Assembly (NCBI GenBank): GCA_022702545.1
Contig: JAHRBC010000005.1
Span: forward strand, 496,001 to 560,000
Reading direction: 5' to 3'
From: Phycomyces nitens
Lineage: Eukaryota; Mucoromycota; Mucoromycetes; Mucorales; Phycomycetaceae
Length of the DNA: 64,000 nt
This document shows positions 9,293-21,586 of this stretch, piece by piece (the first letter of the stretch is position 1; each line of letters begins with the position of its first letter). A model generated the notes under the pieces. It saw nothing but the letters and a program-made list of their open reading frames with translations, had not been told where the DNA came from and ran no database searches. Position numbers and translations under genes: made by a program.

Positions 9293-11394
9293 TTAACTGG
9301 ATTGTGCGAGTGATTCGTAACGAGCAAGCACATTGGCGTACTTGAAGCTCTTGTCCTTGGCACATTTGTTACCAGCATGGTCGCGAACACATAGCATGTC
9401 GCACAGAATTTTGAATGGCAATCCTGTAGAAACGTCTGTAGAAGGACCGAGCAAGAAGTTTCGATCAAATGAAAACCGAACCATGCCTGCGCTATCTTGC
9501 TTGAATTCACCATGAAGACTGACCATCAGACCAGAAGGAGTTTGGACACCGTCCATAACAAAGTCATCTGGGCTCGTAAGATCATGGAATGTCTTTGGCA
9601 GACGTGTAATAGTAAACACAATATCATCTTTACCCTGAATAAGCTTTGCACCTGGGGTTTCTAGAATAGTAAAAAAAAACCACAATCAATAAAACACCAA
9701 TTATAATCATACATATCCAAGACTTACTTGTGTTTTTGGACAACACTAGGTTTCTGTTCATATATCCCCAGGTCACAGACGCAGAGTCATCCTCCATCAT
9801 CTGCTTCTTTTCTTTTCGACGTACCTTGCGCTCCTTTTGAATTTTGAGGTTAGTTGTCACTGAAAAGGTAGCAGAATTATCATAAAAGACTGAAAGAGCC
9901 GGTCGGTTTGTGTCAAAGAGACTCAGGTATTGCTGGATAAAGGTCGTTGTAGCAATCTTTATGTGCTCATTTTCAAAGAAGCTGGGGAGTATTTTTACAG
10001 ACAGAATGTTGGCCTTTTTCAATACAGTGACCACCTCATCTGGGGTGAGATCGACAGACTCAAAATCCAGTAGCTTTAGGGAAGGGAATAGTTGGATAAT
10101 ATTCATCATATAGCCACGAAGATTACCACGCTGCTTTAATTCAGACTCGCGCAATGGGTTTCCAGTCAGCAAAAGTTCTTCAAGGTGATCAAGTTTTCCT
10201 GATCCACTCAAAGGTTTGATACTTTCATAGGACGAAATAAGGTTGTCCTTGAAGGACAGCTTTTTGAGAGTGGGCAGAAACTGTGCCAAGGACGATATCT
10301 GTCTGACGTCCACGAGTCTATTCTCAGCCAAAGACAATATTTGAATGTCTTCAAACATTTCGCTTGCCAGCTTCATCAGGGTTGGTCCAACAAATTCGTT
10401 TGATCCACGGACACCAGGAGGCTTAATCGATGCTTTTTTTAGGATAGGGTCTGCGGCCATGTTGTCGAGATTGAGGAAACGGGTCTCAGGAATCCAGCGA
10501 GAACGCAAGAAGAGGCGCATTGAATCAATGGTGGTAAGTTTTGTGTCCTTTGTGGCCTCGGGAGTGGTGGTAAAGGTCACTTCAGGTGTAGGGTCATTGA
10601 AAAGACGGATCTGAAGTTGGGTCTGCCCATAGCTATAACCATTAAGACGGACAATCGAATGGGCAATAATTCCATCTTCTACGGTCAGCAACATCTGCCC
10701 TTGATCAAACTTGACATCTATGGGATCCCAAATCTTCTTTGACTTTTTCTTTAAATAGGGAATCAAGTTGCTCTCAGTGTTTGGCTCAAATCCAGCAATC
10801 TACATTCACCAGACCTGAAATGTTAATTTGACCACGCAAATGCTTATTTTCCTACTCTACTTACAAGCACATCAACTCTCTTTTCAGGAGACATGTCCAT
10901 TTTTGCGTCTGCATTCTTTTTCATTCGACGGTTTCCATAAGGAGTGCTAGAGTAAAACCATTATGAATACTCTTATGCGTTTGTCTTGGCCACCAATAAT
11001 GCAATCAAGAGACTCACAATCTTTTCTTGGATTTGGATCTAGAAGATCCGAATCCCATTGAAACATCTTCGTCTTTCATGGCCTCATTCATCATTGGATC
11101 AATAGGTTCTGGATTACTAGCAAGCGTAATAATTGCATTTTTGCCGGCTGCTCGTGCCTTTGCAATCAAGGATTTCCCGTCCTTTCTCTCTCTCTTTACT
11201 GTCTTCCATGCTCCACCTCCAGAGCCAGTACTAGAGGTATCCATCGAATTTTCGGACTTGAAGGTCGTAGAGGGCTTATTGAACACAATTGGTGAGTTGC
11301 CCTTGGTCGATTTATCGTCTGATTTGACAGGAAAGCCAAACATCCCGGCCATTCCCTTTGTACTCGGCTTTGGTGTGCTTAGATTGGTTGCCAT
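9293..11394 (-). CDS. mRNA export factor, Mex67/NXF family (paralog 1)
   Basis: Four exons: complement 11018-11394, 10865-10946, 9728-10799 and 9293-9660, about 632 residues. A low-complexity basic N-terminus is followed by a probable RRM-like region, leucine-rich repeats (FEDIQILSLAENRL, LPTLKKLSFKDNLI, LDHLEELLLTGNPLRE) and an NTF2-like domain (FIQQYLSLFDTNRPALSVFYD to RFSFDRNFLLGP). In the family this protein pairs with Mtr2/NXT1 and carries mRNPs through the nuclear pore. The start MATNLSTPK is preferred to an upstream in-frame Met because it gives the usual N-terminus. The protein ends soon after the NTF2 fold (LARYESLAQSS), and the usual C-terminal UBA/TAP-C domain is not seen. A second paralog lies at 35996-38594. 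Confidence 0.9.
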
Positions 11395-12109
11395 GATTAA
11401 TAAAAGGTTGTTGTTCTTGGTATTATTTTTTTTGATATTAACAAGCAAGTTTCCTAAAGAAGCATTTTTCTATAATTTTTATTTCAAGTCACAAGAGGAC
11501 AGCCACGCTGCTCAAAGGAAATATTATAAAAATACATGTATGCATTTTAATTGATATAGAGTGTTTGTCAGTAATTGCAGTAAAATACACAACAGATAGA
11601 CCTTTTTTTTTTGTAAAAGGCAAAGGTCTATTGATTTACCCGGAGAACAGGTTTTGGCTTCTAGAGAAGTATATTGAGGTGAAGTCGGTGAACATATTAA
11701 TATAAGAAACTAGTAGAACTATATACAGTAAAGAATACAATGGGTATATAAAAGGTAGATGATCTATACAATAGTAAATTATGAACATAAAATATAGAGT
11801 AAAAAATGGCTATTATGAAAGATCAAGAGAGAGAGAAAAAGGAAAAAGTTGCAGGACTTGGGGGGTAACTTACCTTTACAGAGTCAATTGCTCAATAAAG
11901 ATTCAAGAATTTCCGGTGTCCGGATAAATGAGTGTCACACTTTCTATCGTTCCTTGCTTACCGGACTACGGTAAAAGTCCGGTAAATTCCGGTAGCCTTT
12001 ATTTAATTTTGCTCAAAGAACATATTACTGTCCCCGGGGGGATATCCAGATTGTGTCAGAAACAGCGAATTGTCGTCGTCTTGCTCAATTGACCTTTGTA
12101 TTGATCGAT
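11395..12109. other. Intergenic region between mex67-like and elp6
   Basis: No gene is recognised. The stretch holds the divergent upstream regions of the flanking genes, a pyrimidine/purine-rich segment near 11820-11850, and the palindrome described at 11958-11985. Confidence 0.6.
11958..11985. promoter_or_regulatory. Perfect 10-nt palindrome upstream of elp6
   Basis: TTACCGGACT and AGTCCGGTAA form a perfect inverted repeat separated by 8 nt, about 125 nt upstream of the elp6 start. Two further TCCGG-containing copies lie nearby (about 11920-11930 and 11988-11992). This could be a site for a dimeric transcription factor (CGG-type zinc-cluster sites look similar) or a hairpin. The function is not known. 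Confidence 0.4.
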
Positions 12110-13026
12110 ATGGGATACGCGACTCTAGATGCGGCACTGGCACTTCCAAACAATCTCCCACCAGAGAGGATCCACATTGTGATCACAGACACTCTAAAAT
12201 CAGATGCAAACTTCCTTATCCATCACTTTGTTGGCAATCAGCTTAAAGCAGATCGATCTGTCATTCTGGTCGGACTTGCACAGATCTTCAACCATTACTT
12301 TTTGATCGGACGCAAATTGGCAAGTTAATGGGTCAAATGGGTGCCAGTTGTGTTAACGATTTATGATTAAGCAGGGGATCAATCTTCAGACCTACAAACA
12401 GTCTGGTCAGTTTAGTTTCTTGGATGGACTGACCCACTTGAACCCTTATTCCCACACGACACCATATCCACCTGCAAAGACACCCTCTACGCCAAATGGT
12501 ACCCTTGACGGCTCTCTTGGAACAAAGGATGTCCTGCGCTCATTCTACCAGACAATCAAGGATCACCTAGAGTCAAAAAAGAAGCCTCTTCTTGTTCTGG
12601 ATGACGTGAGCGTGCTTCTTCAGAGTGGACTAGGTTTGCGTGAGGTCTGCCAATTTGTCTACAAGCTAAAGTCTCTTGTGGAAAGTGTGGATGGAACACT
12701 AGTAACCGTGTGTCATGCAGACGAACAGGGGTCTGAAGATATTGAGCAGGATGCGTTTGTCAAAACTGTATTGACAAGTGCAGAGCTTGTTCTCCAGGTA
12801 CAGGCCCTTGGAAGTGGATTGGCTAGAGACGTACACGGCCAGGTAAATCATAAAGAAATTTGTTATCGATCTACTCACTCTTTCTGATCTCCAGCTGTCG
12901 ATTCTTCATGGCTCGAAATGCATGCCAAACACATCATTGAACTACCTTGGACAATCTCTGCACTACAAGATCCTTGATAATAATGTCCATTTCTTTGCAA
13001 AGGGAATCTCACAGGGCGTACTGTAG
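12110..13026 (+). CDS. ELP6: Elongator complex subunit Elp6
   Basis: Exons 12110-12319, 12375-12842 and 12895-13026 give 269 residues. The Elp6 landmarks are the beta-strand start RIHIVITDTLKSDANFLIHHF, VILVGLAQIFNHYFLIGRKL, LLVLDDVSVLLQ, and the C-terminal HFFAKGISQGVL. Elp6 forms a RecA-like heterohexamer with Elp4 and Elp5 that works with Elongator in tRNA wobble-uridine modification. Intron 1 (12320-12374) has a GC donor (GCAAGT). Using it restores the conserved IGRKLGINLQ reading, whereas the nearby GT would break the frame. The start MGYATLDAALALP is the only in-frame ATG before the core. Assignment is by recognition of the family pattern. Confidence 0.88.
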
Positions 13027-13503
13027 CCTAGCTTACTGACAAGATGAAACATTTATCATCATGGACAATGATTTTGAATTAATGCTTAAAGAAAAATCAT
13101 CATCTCTTCTTCTTCTTGGGGTTGCTAGTGTACAGAATATGCTGTTTCAAAATAGACACTTTTTATTATCGTTATCATTATTATTATCATTATTATTATA
13201 AAAATAAAAAGTAGAGCAAACAGAGTATCATCTAGGCCCACAGTGCTCTCATATTAATATATTACAATTAAAGGTCTGCCTGATCAGCAACACGAACATG
13301 TTCTTAAAATAGATTAAAACGATATATTTGCTTCAGAAATCCTATACTTAAAAGGCAATTGTTGAATTAATATTGAGTCTCCGACAACGTGCAACATTGG
13401 AACCGATATTTTTAACTTTTTTTCTTTTTCTTTTTTTTTGGTTTATTTTAGTTTCTTGCAGTGTCTCCCTTTCCTCTCCTTTACCGTCACCTTCAAGTTC
13501 ACC
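13027..13503. other. Intergenic region with simple repeats
   Basis: An AT-rich spacer with a short (TTA)n-like run around 13165-13200 and a T-rich tract just upstream of the next gene at 13410-13440. The T-rich tract lies about 65-95 nt before the start codon. No gene is seen. Confidence 0.5.
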
Positions 13504-15660
13504 ATGAAGTTATTGCCTCGTAACCTATCGGGTTACCAGGCCACCATATCTCTCTTTACCGTCGCATCATTATTAAGTGTTGCAAATGCTGCCAATTCAA
13601 CCGACCCCTGTGCTGCTATTGCCCGTAAAAAGATTGCGACATTCACTGAAGCCAAAGCATGTCTTCAATATTTTCCATTCGACAAAGATGCCGCAGACCA
13701 GACCCTCGACACGGTCCACAAGATTGTCACAGAGCTATATGTCTTTAAAGTAAACATTTACACTCTAGTGTTCTAGTTCCATGATTTTAAAACATATTGC
13801 ATTCTAGGACATTGCGAAATCACCACCAAGTATAAAGGGCCTTTCAGTCGTACCTGTTGATCTTGAACTTGGAATCGACATCATCAGAAACCAGGCCTGG
13901 AATTCAGATCAAGAATTCCAGGACTCTATATCGCTTTTGCTTGACAAGGTTCACGATGCTCATTTGGTAAACATTTATTCATTCTTCCCCCTCTTGAGCC
14001 ACCCCCCTAATCCTCTTTCTTGATCCTCTAGGCCTACTCACCTTACTGCTACCGCCAGTTCTTGTTCTGGCAGCCAATTCAGCTCAACGCATTGATCAGA
14101 AACCAACGTCTGGTTGTTAATGTAGCCTATGTAAAGAACGATGTGTGGCCTGAAGCCAAAGAATCTTGGGTCGGCTGCGAGGTCACCAAGATCGATGGCC
14201 GCGATGCATTCGAGATGGTAGTCGACTATGCTGTAAACAACAATGGAGAGAGCAAAGACGTAAACACCTGTTTCAATAATATCATGAACACAAAGAGCTA
14301 CTTCCACGGTTGGGATGATGGTGCCGATGACCTTGGCTACCATCGTTTCTTGCCTGCCCAAGAAGTCCACGACTACACGCTCAGATGTCCTTCAAATGGA
14401 ACCAGTGCTTCCAAAGAACAATTTGACGAGCCTTTTACTGTGAGCATTCCATGGGTGGCACAAGTACCACAGGGATTCAATTCTGCAAAAGACTATTGGA
14501 CAAATTACTGCTATTCTGGACACTCCACTTTCCGTAAGCGTAGTCTCTCAGAGGCAGAGGCCGTTAATGCGGCCGTCCAGATGCTCGATGTAGACGAGCT
14601 GACCAAAATCCACAATGACCATGTATTTGATCTTACTCCACCTGCACAGAACGCTGGTCCTGACAATTCAGAGGGACATTATGTCCATTTTGCTGCACTC
14701 GAGGGAGAGAACTCCAAGGTGGGTGTGATTGATATCCAAAGCTTCTCCATCGCAAACGAAGACCGCGACGCATTTGCCGAGAACTTTACGGCCGGCCTCG
14801 AAAGCTTTGAAAAGAAAGGAATCGAGAAGATTATTATCGGTAAGCATTCAAATATCAAGTTATACATGTTTTAATATTCAATTACCTTAGACCTCTCTAG
14901 CAACGGAGGTGGAGATGCCTGTGCAGGCGAGTTCATCATCAATACCTTTTTCGATGCTACTCCCGAGTATGCTTCTGACGTAAAATACTCGCCCTTCCTC
15001 GAGCGAGTCATCAAGAAGTCTTACGAGACAGACTCTGGAAAATGGATCGACTACAAGTCAGAGAAGTTCAAAGGCGCCGAATGGTACACACACCCTGTTG
15101 AGTATGAGCGTGGTGGCAAAAAGGTGAAGTTCTCCCAGCCAATTACCCTCAGTTGCGACGGCTGGGACTCGGGCCTGTCAGCCAAGCGATACAACAACAA
15201 GAGGTGGAAGGCATCTGATCTGTTGATCTTGTCCGATGGTCGTTGTGGCTCAACCTGTGCCATTGTGGCATCTCGTCTCCGGATCTCTCATCTTGTGCCT
15301 GCAATGGGTCTCGGTGGTGTTCGTGGTAACCCAATGCAATTCGCCTCTTTCCCTGGTGGCGAAAGTGAACGACTTTCAGGATTCCTTCTCGAACTCCAGT
15401 CCCTTGGTCTCCAAAACGACCCTGACGCACCAAAGCCCTTTCCCCAAAGAGCAGATATGGGCTGGACATTCCGTGAATCTTACCGCCCCACAAAGGATTC
15501 TGATAAAACCTTTGGAGAGTCAAAGACCCTTCTCGAGTACACGGCTACCAATGCAGACTGTCGAATGCACTTTACAGATGAGAATGCAGATGACATCCAA
15601 GTACTCTGGGGACAGGTTGCTCAAGTCTTGCTCAACAACCAGTGTCCTTTGAAGGAGTAA
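13504..15660 (+). CDS. Secreted peptidase S41 family protein
   Basis: Exons 13504-13749, 13808-13966, 14032-14839 and 14891-15660 (all GT-AG) give 660 residues. The start is the ATG in CACCATGAAG; residues 1 to about 30 form a signal peptide ending SVANA. The C-terminal half has the S41 (tail-specific protease/CPAF-like) core: strand IIIDLSSNGGG, then LLILSDGRCGSTCAIVASRL, whose Ser in CGSTCA is the expected nucleophile. Residues before it form the N-terminal helical and PDZ-like region. Fungal members of this group are extracellular or vacuolar proteins, mostly uncharacterised biochemically. Cysteine content suits an oxidising compartment. Substrate is unknown. All exon phases match. Confidence 0.85.
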
Positions 15661-16843
15661 ATCTCAGGAATCATACTGGTACTCTATCCATTTCTCCCTC
15701 GCCACCTCTCTTCTTTTATTAGCATCTATTCTCGTTTTTTTTAAAGGAAAAAGAATCTTTATCATGAATAAACCAAAAAAAAGAACTGATGAATTAGAAG
15801 CATTTGTATAGTCTATTGTAATTATCAGCATCAGTTTAACTTTTTTGATATTTAAAAATATATCCATATCCATTAGCCTTCATATTCAACTTTGCTATTT
15901 AGAATGGTGATACCAGAATGTTGTCAGACACTTATTTAAAGCGAGCCTTTTAAGTTTAACCTGCTTTCATGTACTACAAAAGCATTGGCAACTGTGTGAA
16001 TCTTGATAAAACATGGAGAAAAACTAGGTTACTTGGGGTCCAAGTGTAGATTTGACATCCGGGTTGACGATTATAAAGACAATCCAAAGATATTTAATGT
16101 ATTCAAGGCTATTTCTAACCACAGACCCTTGCCAAATAGCACCCTTTGGTACCCTTTGAGTGGCCCGAGTATCTGCGATGGTTGTACATCGACGGCATAT
16201 TTTAAACATTTTTGGATATTAACTGCATGTTCAGAGAAATAGACCTTTTCATGCTACAAAAAATGCTTTGACAAAGTGTGTACATTGATGTATTTCCAAG
16301 CACAGGATCCATATTCACTCCAATCTTGCAAAGCCGGTGTGTATAAAAGACATGATTATTTAGCCAATAGATTGCTTGGGCATTGTTCACAAGTGTCTTG
16401 AGTTGAAGGGCATGTATTCTTGCTTGTTGAATAAGGATAATTTGGCGGGAATTTTGCCAATACAAAATACAAATGCTTCACTAGCTATGTTGTATCTTAT
16501 ATTCTATGAATATTCTTAATTAAAGAACATGTTTTTGGATCAAGCAGTTACTGCAGACAATGTATTTATTGTTGTTGGTTTAATATTATACTAGGCCAAA
16601 GAGACTTTTAACATTCAAGTTTAGAATAAAAAGGCTTCCTGACTTGATTAATACCTATATGCGTTTATTCAGTCTAATTAGAACTTTTTAGGCCATAGCC
16701 TTTTTTTCCTTCCGCATACACTCCCAGTCTGTTACCTAAAAAAAAACCTTTTTTTTTCCTCTATAAATCTTTCTTCTGTTTCATCATTCTTCTCTCTCTT
16801 AACCTTTTTTCCCAACCCTCTTTCAACCTTTATACCTCCAACA
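15661..16843. other. Intergenic region, no gene recognised
   Basis: This 1.2 kb AT-rich spacer has only short frames without recognisable domains. A strongly pyrimidine-rich block (about 16700-16840) immediately precedes the acyl-CoA oxidase start and may be part of its core promoter. Confidence 0.5.
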
Positions 16844-19326
16844 ATGACCATTCCTCTGAAAGACTCGAAAGATCCGAATTCAAAGGCTGCCCTGGCTCGT
16901 CTTGAGCAAATAAAGAACCAACTCAACTTGGGACCTTCTGCAATGTCTCTCCAGGCCCCAAAGGACATGGCTGCAGAGAGGGCTGCTGCTGATTTTGATA
17001 TCAAGAAATTGTCGTGGCTCTGGGCTGGTGGCGAAGAAGCCTACAATTTGCTTGTGAGCGAGAACTATTGATATTATAGTAGCACAAAATATTTAAGGTT
17101 ATTTTTATTACACACAAATAGAACTCTTCCTACGCTTTTATCAAAAATGATCCTGAGTTGGTAGTTCAGCCTCCACGAAACATTCTCGAGATGTCTAGGG
17201 CAGAACAACGTGAATTGTGAGTTAAAGATACCTCAAACACACAATGATTAATTCAATCTACAGTAACATGGGCCAGATCTATCGGGCTAATCAGCTTTCA
17301 AAAGACACGCCTCTGAACTTGACCAAGGAACAGATTGAGAGTATTATCTGGGCTACAAATATCTACTCTGAATCGTTTTCTATGCGCTTCTTTGTTCATG
17401 CTTCCTTATTCAAAAATGCTATAAACATGCTTGGAAGTAAAGGACAGCAAGATGAATGGAATGACAAGATTCAAAGTCTTGAGGTTATTGGGTGTTTTGC
17501 AATGGTAAAGAAGATCGCCATGTTCTCTATTGGCAGCACACCATTGTGCACATTAACATTAATGTCTTTTTCAAATATAGACTGAATTGGGACATAGTTC
17601 GGCTCTTCGTGATATTGAAACCACTGCAACATACGATATTGCTACAGATGAGTTTGTTATCGAGTCTCCTACCGTAACCTCGAGCAAGTGGTGGATTGGA
17701 ATGGCTGGTCAGACTGCAACCCACACTGTAGCCATTGCCCAGACCATTATCCATGGAAAGAATGTTGGACTCAATTGGTTTATTGTCCAGCTCCGTAGCC
17801 AGGTAGACGGCTCGCTTATGCCTAGTGTTGTGGCTGGTGATATTGGACAAAAGGTTGGCCATGTGGGTGTTGATAATGGCTGGATCCAATTTCATCGCAC
17901 CCGTATACCTCGCAAAAACATGCTTTCAAAATGGGTCAGTCTGGATCGCCATGGAAACTTTTCACCACCACCAAACCCAGCTGTGATGTATGCTACTTTG
18001 ATTCCAGAACGTTTTGCACTTGTTCTTGTGACAACCCAAATGATTTCCCAGGCAATTCTTATTGCCACACGCTACGGTGTAGTGCGTCGCCAGGGCCCCA
18101 AGAACGAGCAGATAATGGACTACCAATCGCACTATGTCAAGTTGGTCCCGGCAATTTCATTCATGTACATGGTCAAGTCAGCACAAAAGGTCCTAGACGA
18201 CCAATTCTCGGTATTGACGGCTGGTGGAAATATGGATCCCATAACATACCTCAACTACATGGGCGAAATGCATGCAATGGCTGCCTGCTTCAAGGGCTTG
18301 ACAGGATGGTATTCTTCTGAAATCCTCGAGGATTGCCGACGTGCCTGTGGTGGTCATGCCTACTCTTCTTACAATGCCATCGGAAGCATCATTGGTGACT
18401 GGGGAGTCATGACTACTGGAGGTGGTGATAATGTGGTCCTGTTACAGCAGGCAGCTCGCCATCTACTTTTCCGTCTTGAGCAAAAACTCAAGTTCAACCA
18501 GTATCCAGATTTCAGCTTCAAGAGCTCAACTCACTATATTAACTATGCCGAACAATATCTCGGAAACACCAAATGGAACGTACCCGATATATCGCAATCT
18601 ATTGGAAACTTTAGTGTAATGGAGGAAGCCATGTGCACTATCCTGGTCAAGAGAGTAAATAACAAGACTCAAGATATTTATTGCCCAGTGTACTGATATA
18701 AATATCTTGTAGTTGAATAGTATCCAAAAGAGTCTGGAGAGTGGAAAATCCCATGGAGACTTATTGCTGGAGTCTGTGCGAGTAGCTGAAATGCATTGCG
18801 CTGTATTCTTATTCTCTACAAATGCTGCTGCCTATCACAAATCAACTGCAGATCCTACTCTTGACAAGAGTGTTCTCTCTATCCTGAATCGTCTTACCAT
18901 TCTTTGGGGTATCCACACTCTCTACAAGTATTCCGACCAGGGCTACAGAGAAGGGTTCTTGAATCCCGAACAGATCAAGGATATTGAAACCATATACTTT
19001 GATGCAAGTCATTTCAATCATATCAGTTACTTGGCAGATATTTATTTACCATATTTTTTTTATTAGTATTGTAAATCACTTCGTTCCCAAGTGATTGGTC
19101 TTACGGATGGTTTCGGCTATCCAGACTTTATTGTCAAGGCACCTATTGGAAAGTATGATGGCGATATATACCAAGGTAAGGATGGAGCTTATTGAGTACA
19201 ATGCCAACAATCACATTATTTTATTGCACAGCCTACTTTGATACCCTTTTGCAGGCACCTGGATCCGTTCAAGTACCTCCGTACCATGAAAAATACATCA
19301 AGCCCCTTACAAACCCGTCCAAGTAA
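16844..19326 (+). CDS. Acyl-CoA oxidase, peroxisomal beta-oxidation type
   Basis: Seven exons: 16844-17053, 17122-17216, 17264-17504, 17581-18654, 18713-19003, 19067-19175 and 19232-19326. The usual ACOX layout is present: N-terminal helical domain, FAD-binding beta domain (TELGHSSALRDIETTATYD, SSKWWIGMAGQTATH), then the C-terminal domain (CRRACGGHAYSS, VGLTDGF-like IGLTDGFGYPDF, KAPIGKYDGDIYQAYFD). Family members oxidise acyl-CoA to enoyl-CoA with H2O2 release. The motif that normally holds the catalytic Glu (TYEGDN or TFEGEN) reads TTGGGDN here. The C-terminus NPSK is not a canonical PTS1. Intron 5 (19004-19066) needs a GC donor. Family assignment is firm; catalytic competence is open. Confidence 0.9.
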
Positions 19327-19517
19327 CATTGCGATTCAAAACATCTTTTAAATATTCTAAAATAATATTAGCAATATGTTCCAATTTCAACTTATTTAAA
19401 CATGAATATGAATATAAATAATTTCATAAAGTCAATACTCCTTTTAGTTTTAATTATATGATAAATCCATCTAATACTCTGCTAAAATAACAATTTTGTA
19501 TCGCCTATACCAGGCTT

Positions 19518-21041
19518 CTATACTGCTGGAATATATCCAGTAACACTACTGCCCATTCCACTGTTGGCTGCAACTCCTATTCTTTTCTGTCCCAAGTCAT
19601 AGACAAGGTAGAGGCTTCGTAGAATAGAATCGCCGACAATATAATTGGTAAACTCGCTAGAACTGACCGAGGAAAGAGAAGCCGCAACCCCAAACACACA
19701 GGCCTTGGCTTCTCCTAATGTTCTTGCATCGCCTGGATAAACGAGATTAGCAACTGGGATATTGATAATTGTTGAACTGGGTGCACTTGATACGGTGGTT
19801 GATAGATGAAGCTGAATTGTTGCATTTGACGAAACGAGCTTGCAATCAATGCTAAATAGAGATGTTGTGGGGTCGAATTGATATCCACTTGGGCCAGTAA
19901 TTGCCTTGAGCATGAATTCTACTGCTGCATAGGGAAAAAAGGACAAGGTAGCGCCAGTATCAAACATCATGGGTGAAATTGAGGGCAAGGGTACGGCACT
20001 TTCAAGACCATTGTTATTTACAGTGATTCCTTGACCATGCAGGACCCAGTAAGTAAAGTCGCTGTAGCCAGTTGAGGGAGTAGTGGCCAAAGACGACAAA
20101 TTGGATAGCATACTTGATGGGATCACAGAAAAGTAGACCAGATCTCCACTATATTTGGTCTGATCAACCCCACCAAATATAATCTCACCAGCTGGCCCAC
20201 TGATGCTTGAGGCGTTTAGGTAAATAGAAAAAACCGGATTTGGAATAACATTCTGCTCCACCAGATTAAAAACAAACGACATGTATCCCTTTTCCTGAAG
20301 TCTTTCTATACCGGTTGCCTTTGGAAATCCCAAACCTAAAACGCCATTGGCCGTTGTCAAATGGCCACTGGGCTGTACGATTGATTCTGGACTAGCAGAC
20401 GGTTGTTGTTGTTGAGCCAATAATCCAAATGTCGATGTTGCCACACCAAATGGCTGATTTAATACGGTAGCACCTGCAATGGTAACAGTATCGGTAGCCA
20501 AGCTACCACTGGCGTTCCCAGTGCCATAGTTAACAGCAAAATTTAAATTTGTTGGAGTAAAAGTCGAAGAGGCCACTTGGTCAAATCTTGTGTTTGGGCA
20601 AAGATTGGGATCGCATTGAGTAGATGGAATCCATAAATTTGCACTATGTTTAAATGGTGAGAGACAGTTTTTTTATATTATCCAATAATCTTGGACTATT
20701 AAGAAACAAGAGCATGTATATTTTACTAGTCTATCCAACTCTAATTACTCGCTTTAGTCTAATACTTGCCTTCCAGTATCGAGAATAAGAGTAAACTCTT
20801 GGGGTGGCGTGCCAAAGCTCATTTGCACCACATACTGTACATTATTTATGTTGTATAATGGCGCCTGAAAATAGCCTCGTTTTTTTAAAAGTGTAGCTTC
20901 CTGTCTCTTGAAGGCAGTGGGTTTGTGTGAGTTGTGGATAATAGGCAAATGTAATAGCTCGGGCCTATTACGAGAAATCGGAAACCCTTTTGCCAAAAAT
21001 ATAGCCAAACAGGATAAAAGAAGATATGTCAATGACAGCAT
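19518..21041 (-). CDS. Secreted pepsin-like aspartic protease D
   Basis: Exons complement 20770-21041 and 19518-20643 give 465 residues. A signal peptide (MLSLTYLLLSCLAIFLAKG) and a propeptide with KKR precede the mature enzyme. Active-site motifs are DTGSANLW and FDTGATLSFFP. The C-terminal region has LVYDLGQKRIGVAA. A QQQQ-containing insert near residue 155 distinguishes it from the other copies. The 126-nt intron lies at exactly the position of the introns in copies A, B, C and E, within the Ser codon of DTGS, but has a GC donor (AAG then GCAAGT). It is more diverged from B and C than they are from each other, so it represents an older duplicate. Confidence 0.92.
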
Positions 21042-21586
21042 TTGTACTAATTACCAATGGGGTAGAGATTTATAGAGAATAATCAATCTAGTACAAATAA
21101 ATGGTGTTTATATAGACTTTTTTCCACTTGTATTCCAGGTATTATACTGCAGATCATTGTATGATGAAAATCGAATGAGAACTTTAAAGCATCAAGTATA
21201 TTTTCAAAATCAGGCTCCAGAGTAGAGGCTTCTGCCAAGAATTATTACCAGTCTTTGAAAACCAGTGGTTATTTGGCTGAAACTCCAAAGCCCCAAAATT
21301 ATAGTGAGCAATTGGGCTCATGTTAGTTGATTATATTTATAATTACAATTGTTTTATTTGATCAAATAAACGAGTTTTTCTTTCTTTCTTAAAAAAAAGG
21401 CGTATAAAAAGTGATACTAGCTGGAAATACAATAAAAGGCTTGTGTTTAGGTTGTTTGGCAAGTACTGGATTTAATAGAGTATCTAGAAACATTATTTTT
21501 TGAGGGGTTTATAGTGTTCAATTAAAAATAAAACTAGATTGATTTGATCTATTAAAGAGAGTTGTACATTTATTTGCTAGAATCCA
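21042..21586. other. Intergenic spacer between proteases D and E
   Basis: AT-rich sequence with no recognised gene. It contains the 5' flank of protease D and the 3' flank of protease E (both minus strand) and shows no clear similarity to the A/B/C flanks. Confidence 0.5.

Noticed and set aside
12053..12109. Upstream extension of the Elp6 frame from GTG
   Set aside because: It starts with a non-ATG codon and adds residues not seen in Elp6; ATG at 12110 gives a normal N-terminus.
19036..19066. Alternative GC donor (GCAGAT) for acyl-CoA oxidase intron 5
   Set aside because: It would give an intron of about 30 nt with a poor donor; GCAAGT at 19004 gives 63 nt and better agreement with the family.
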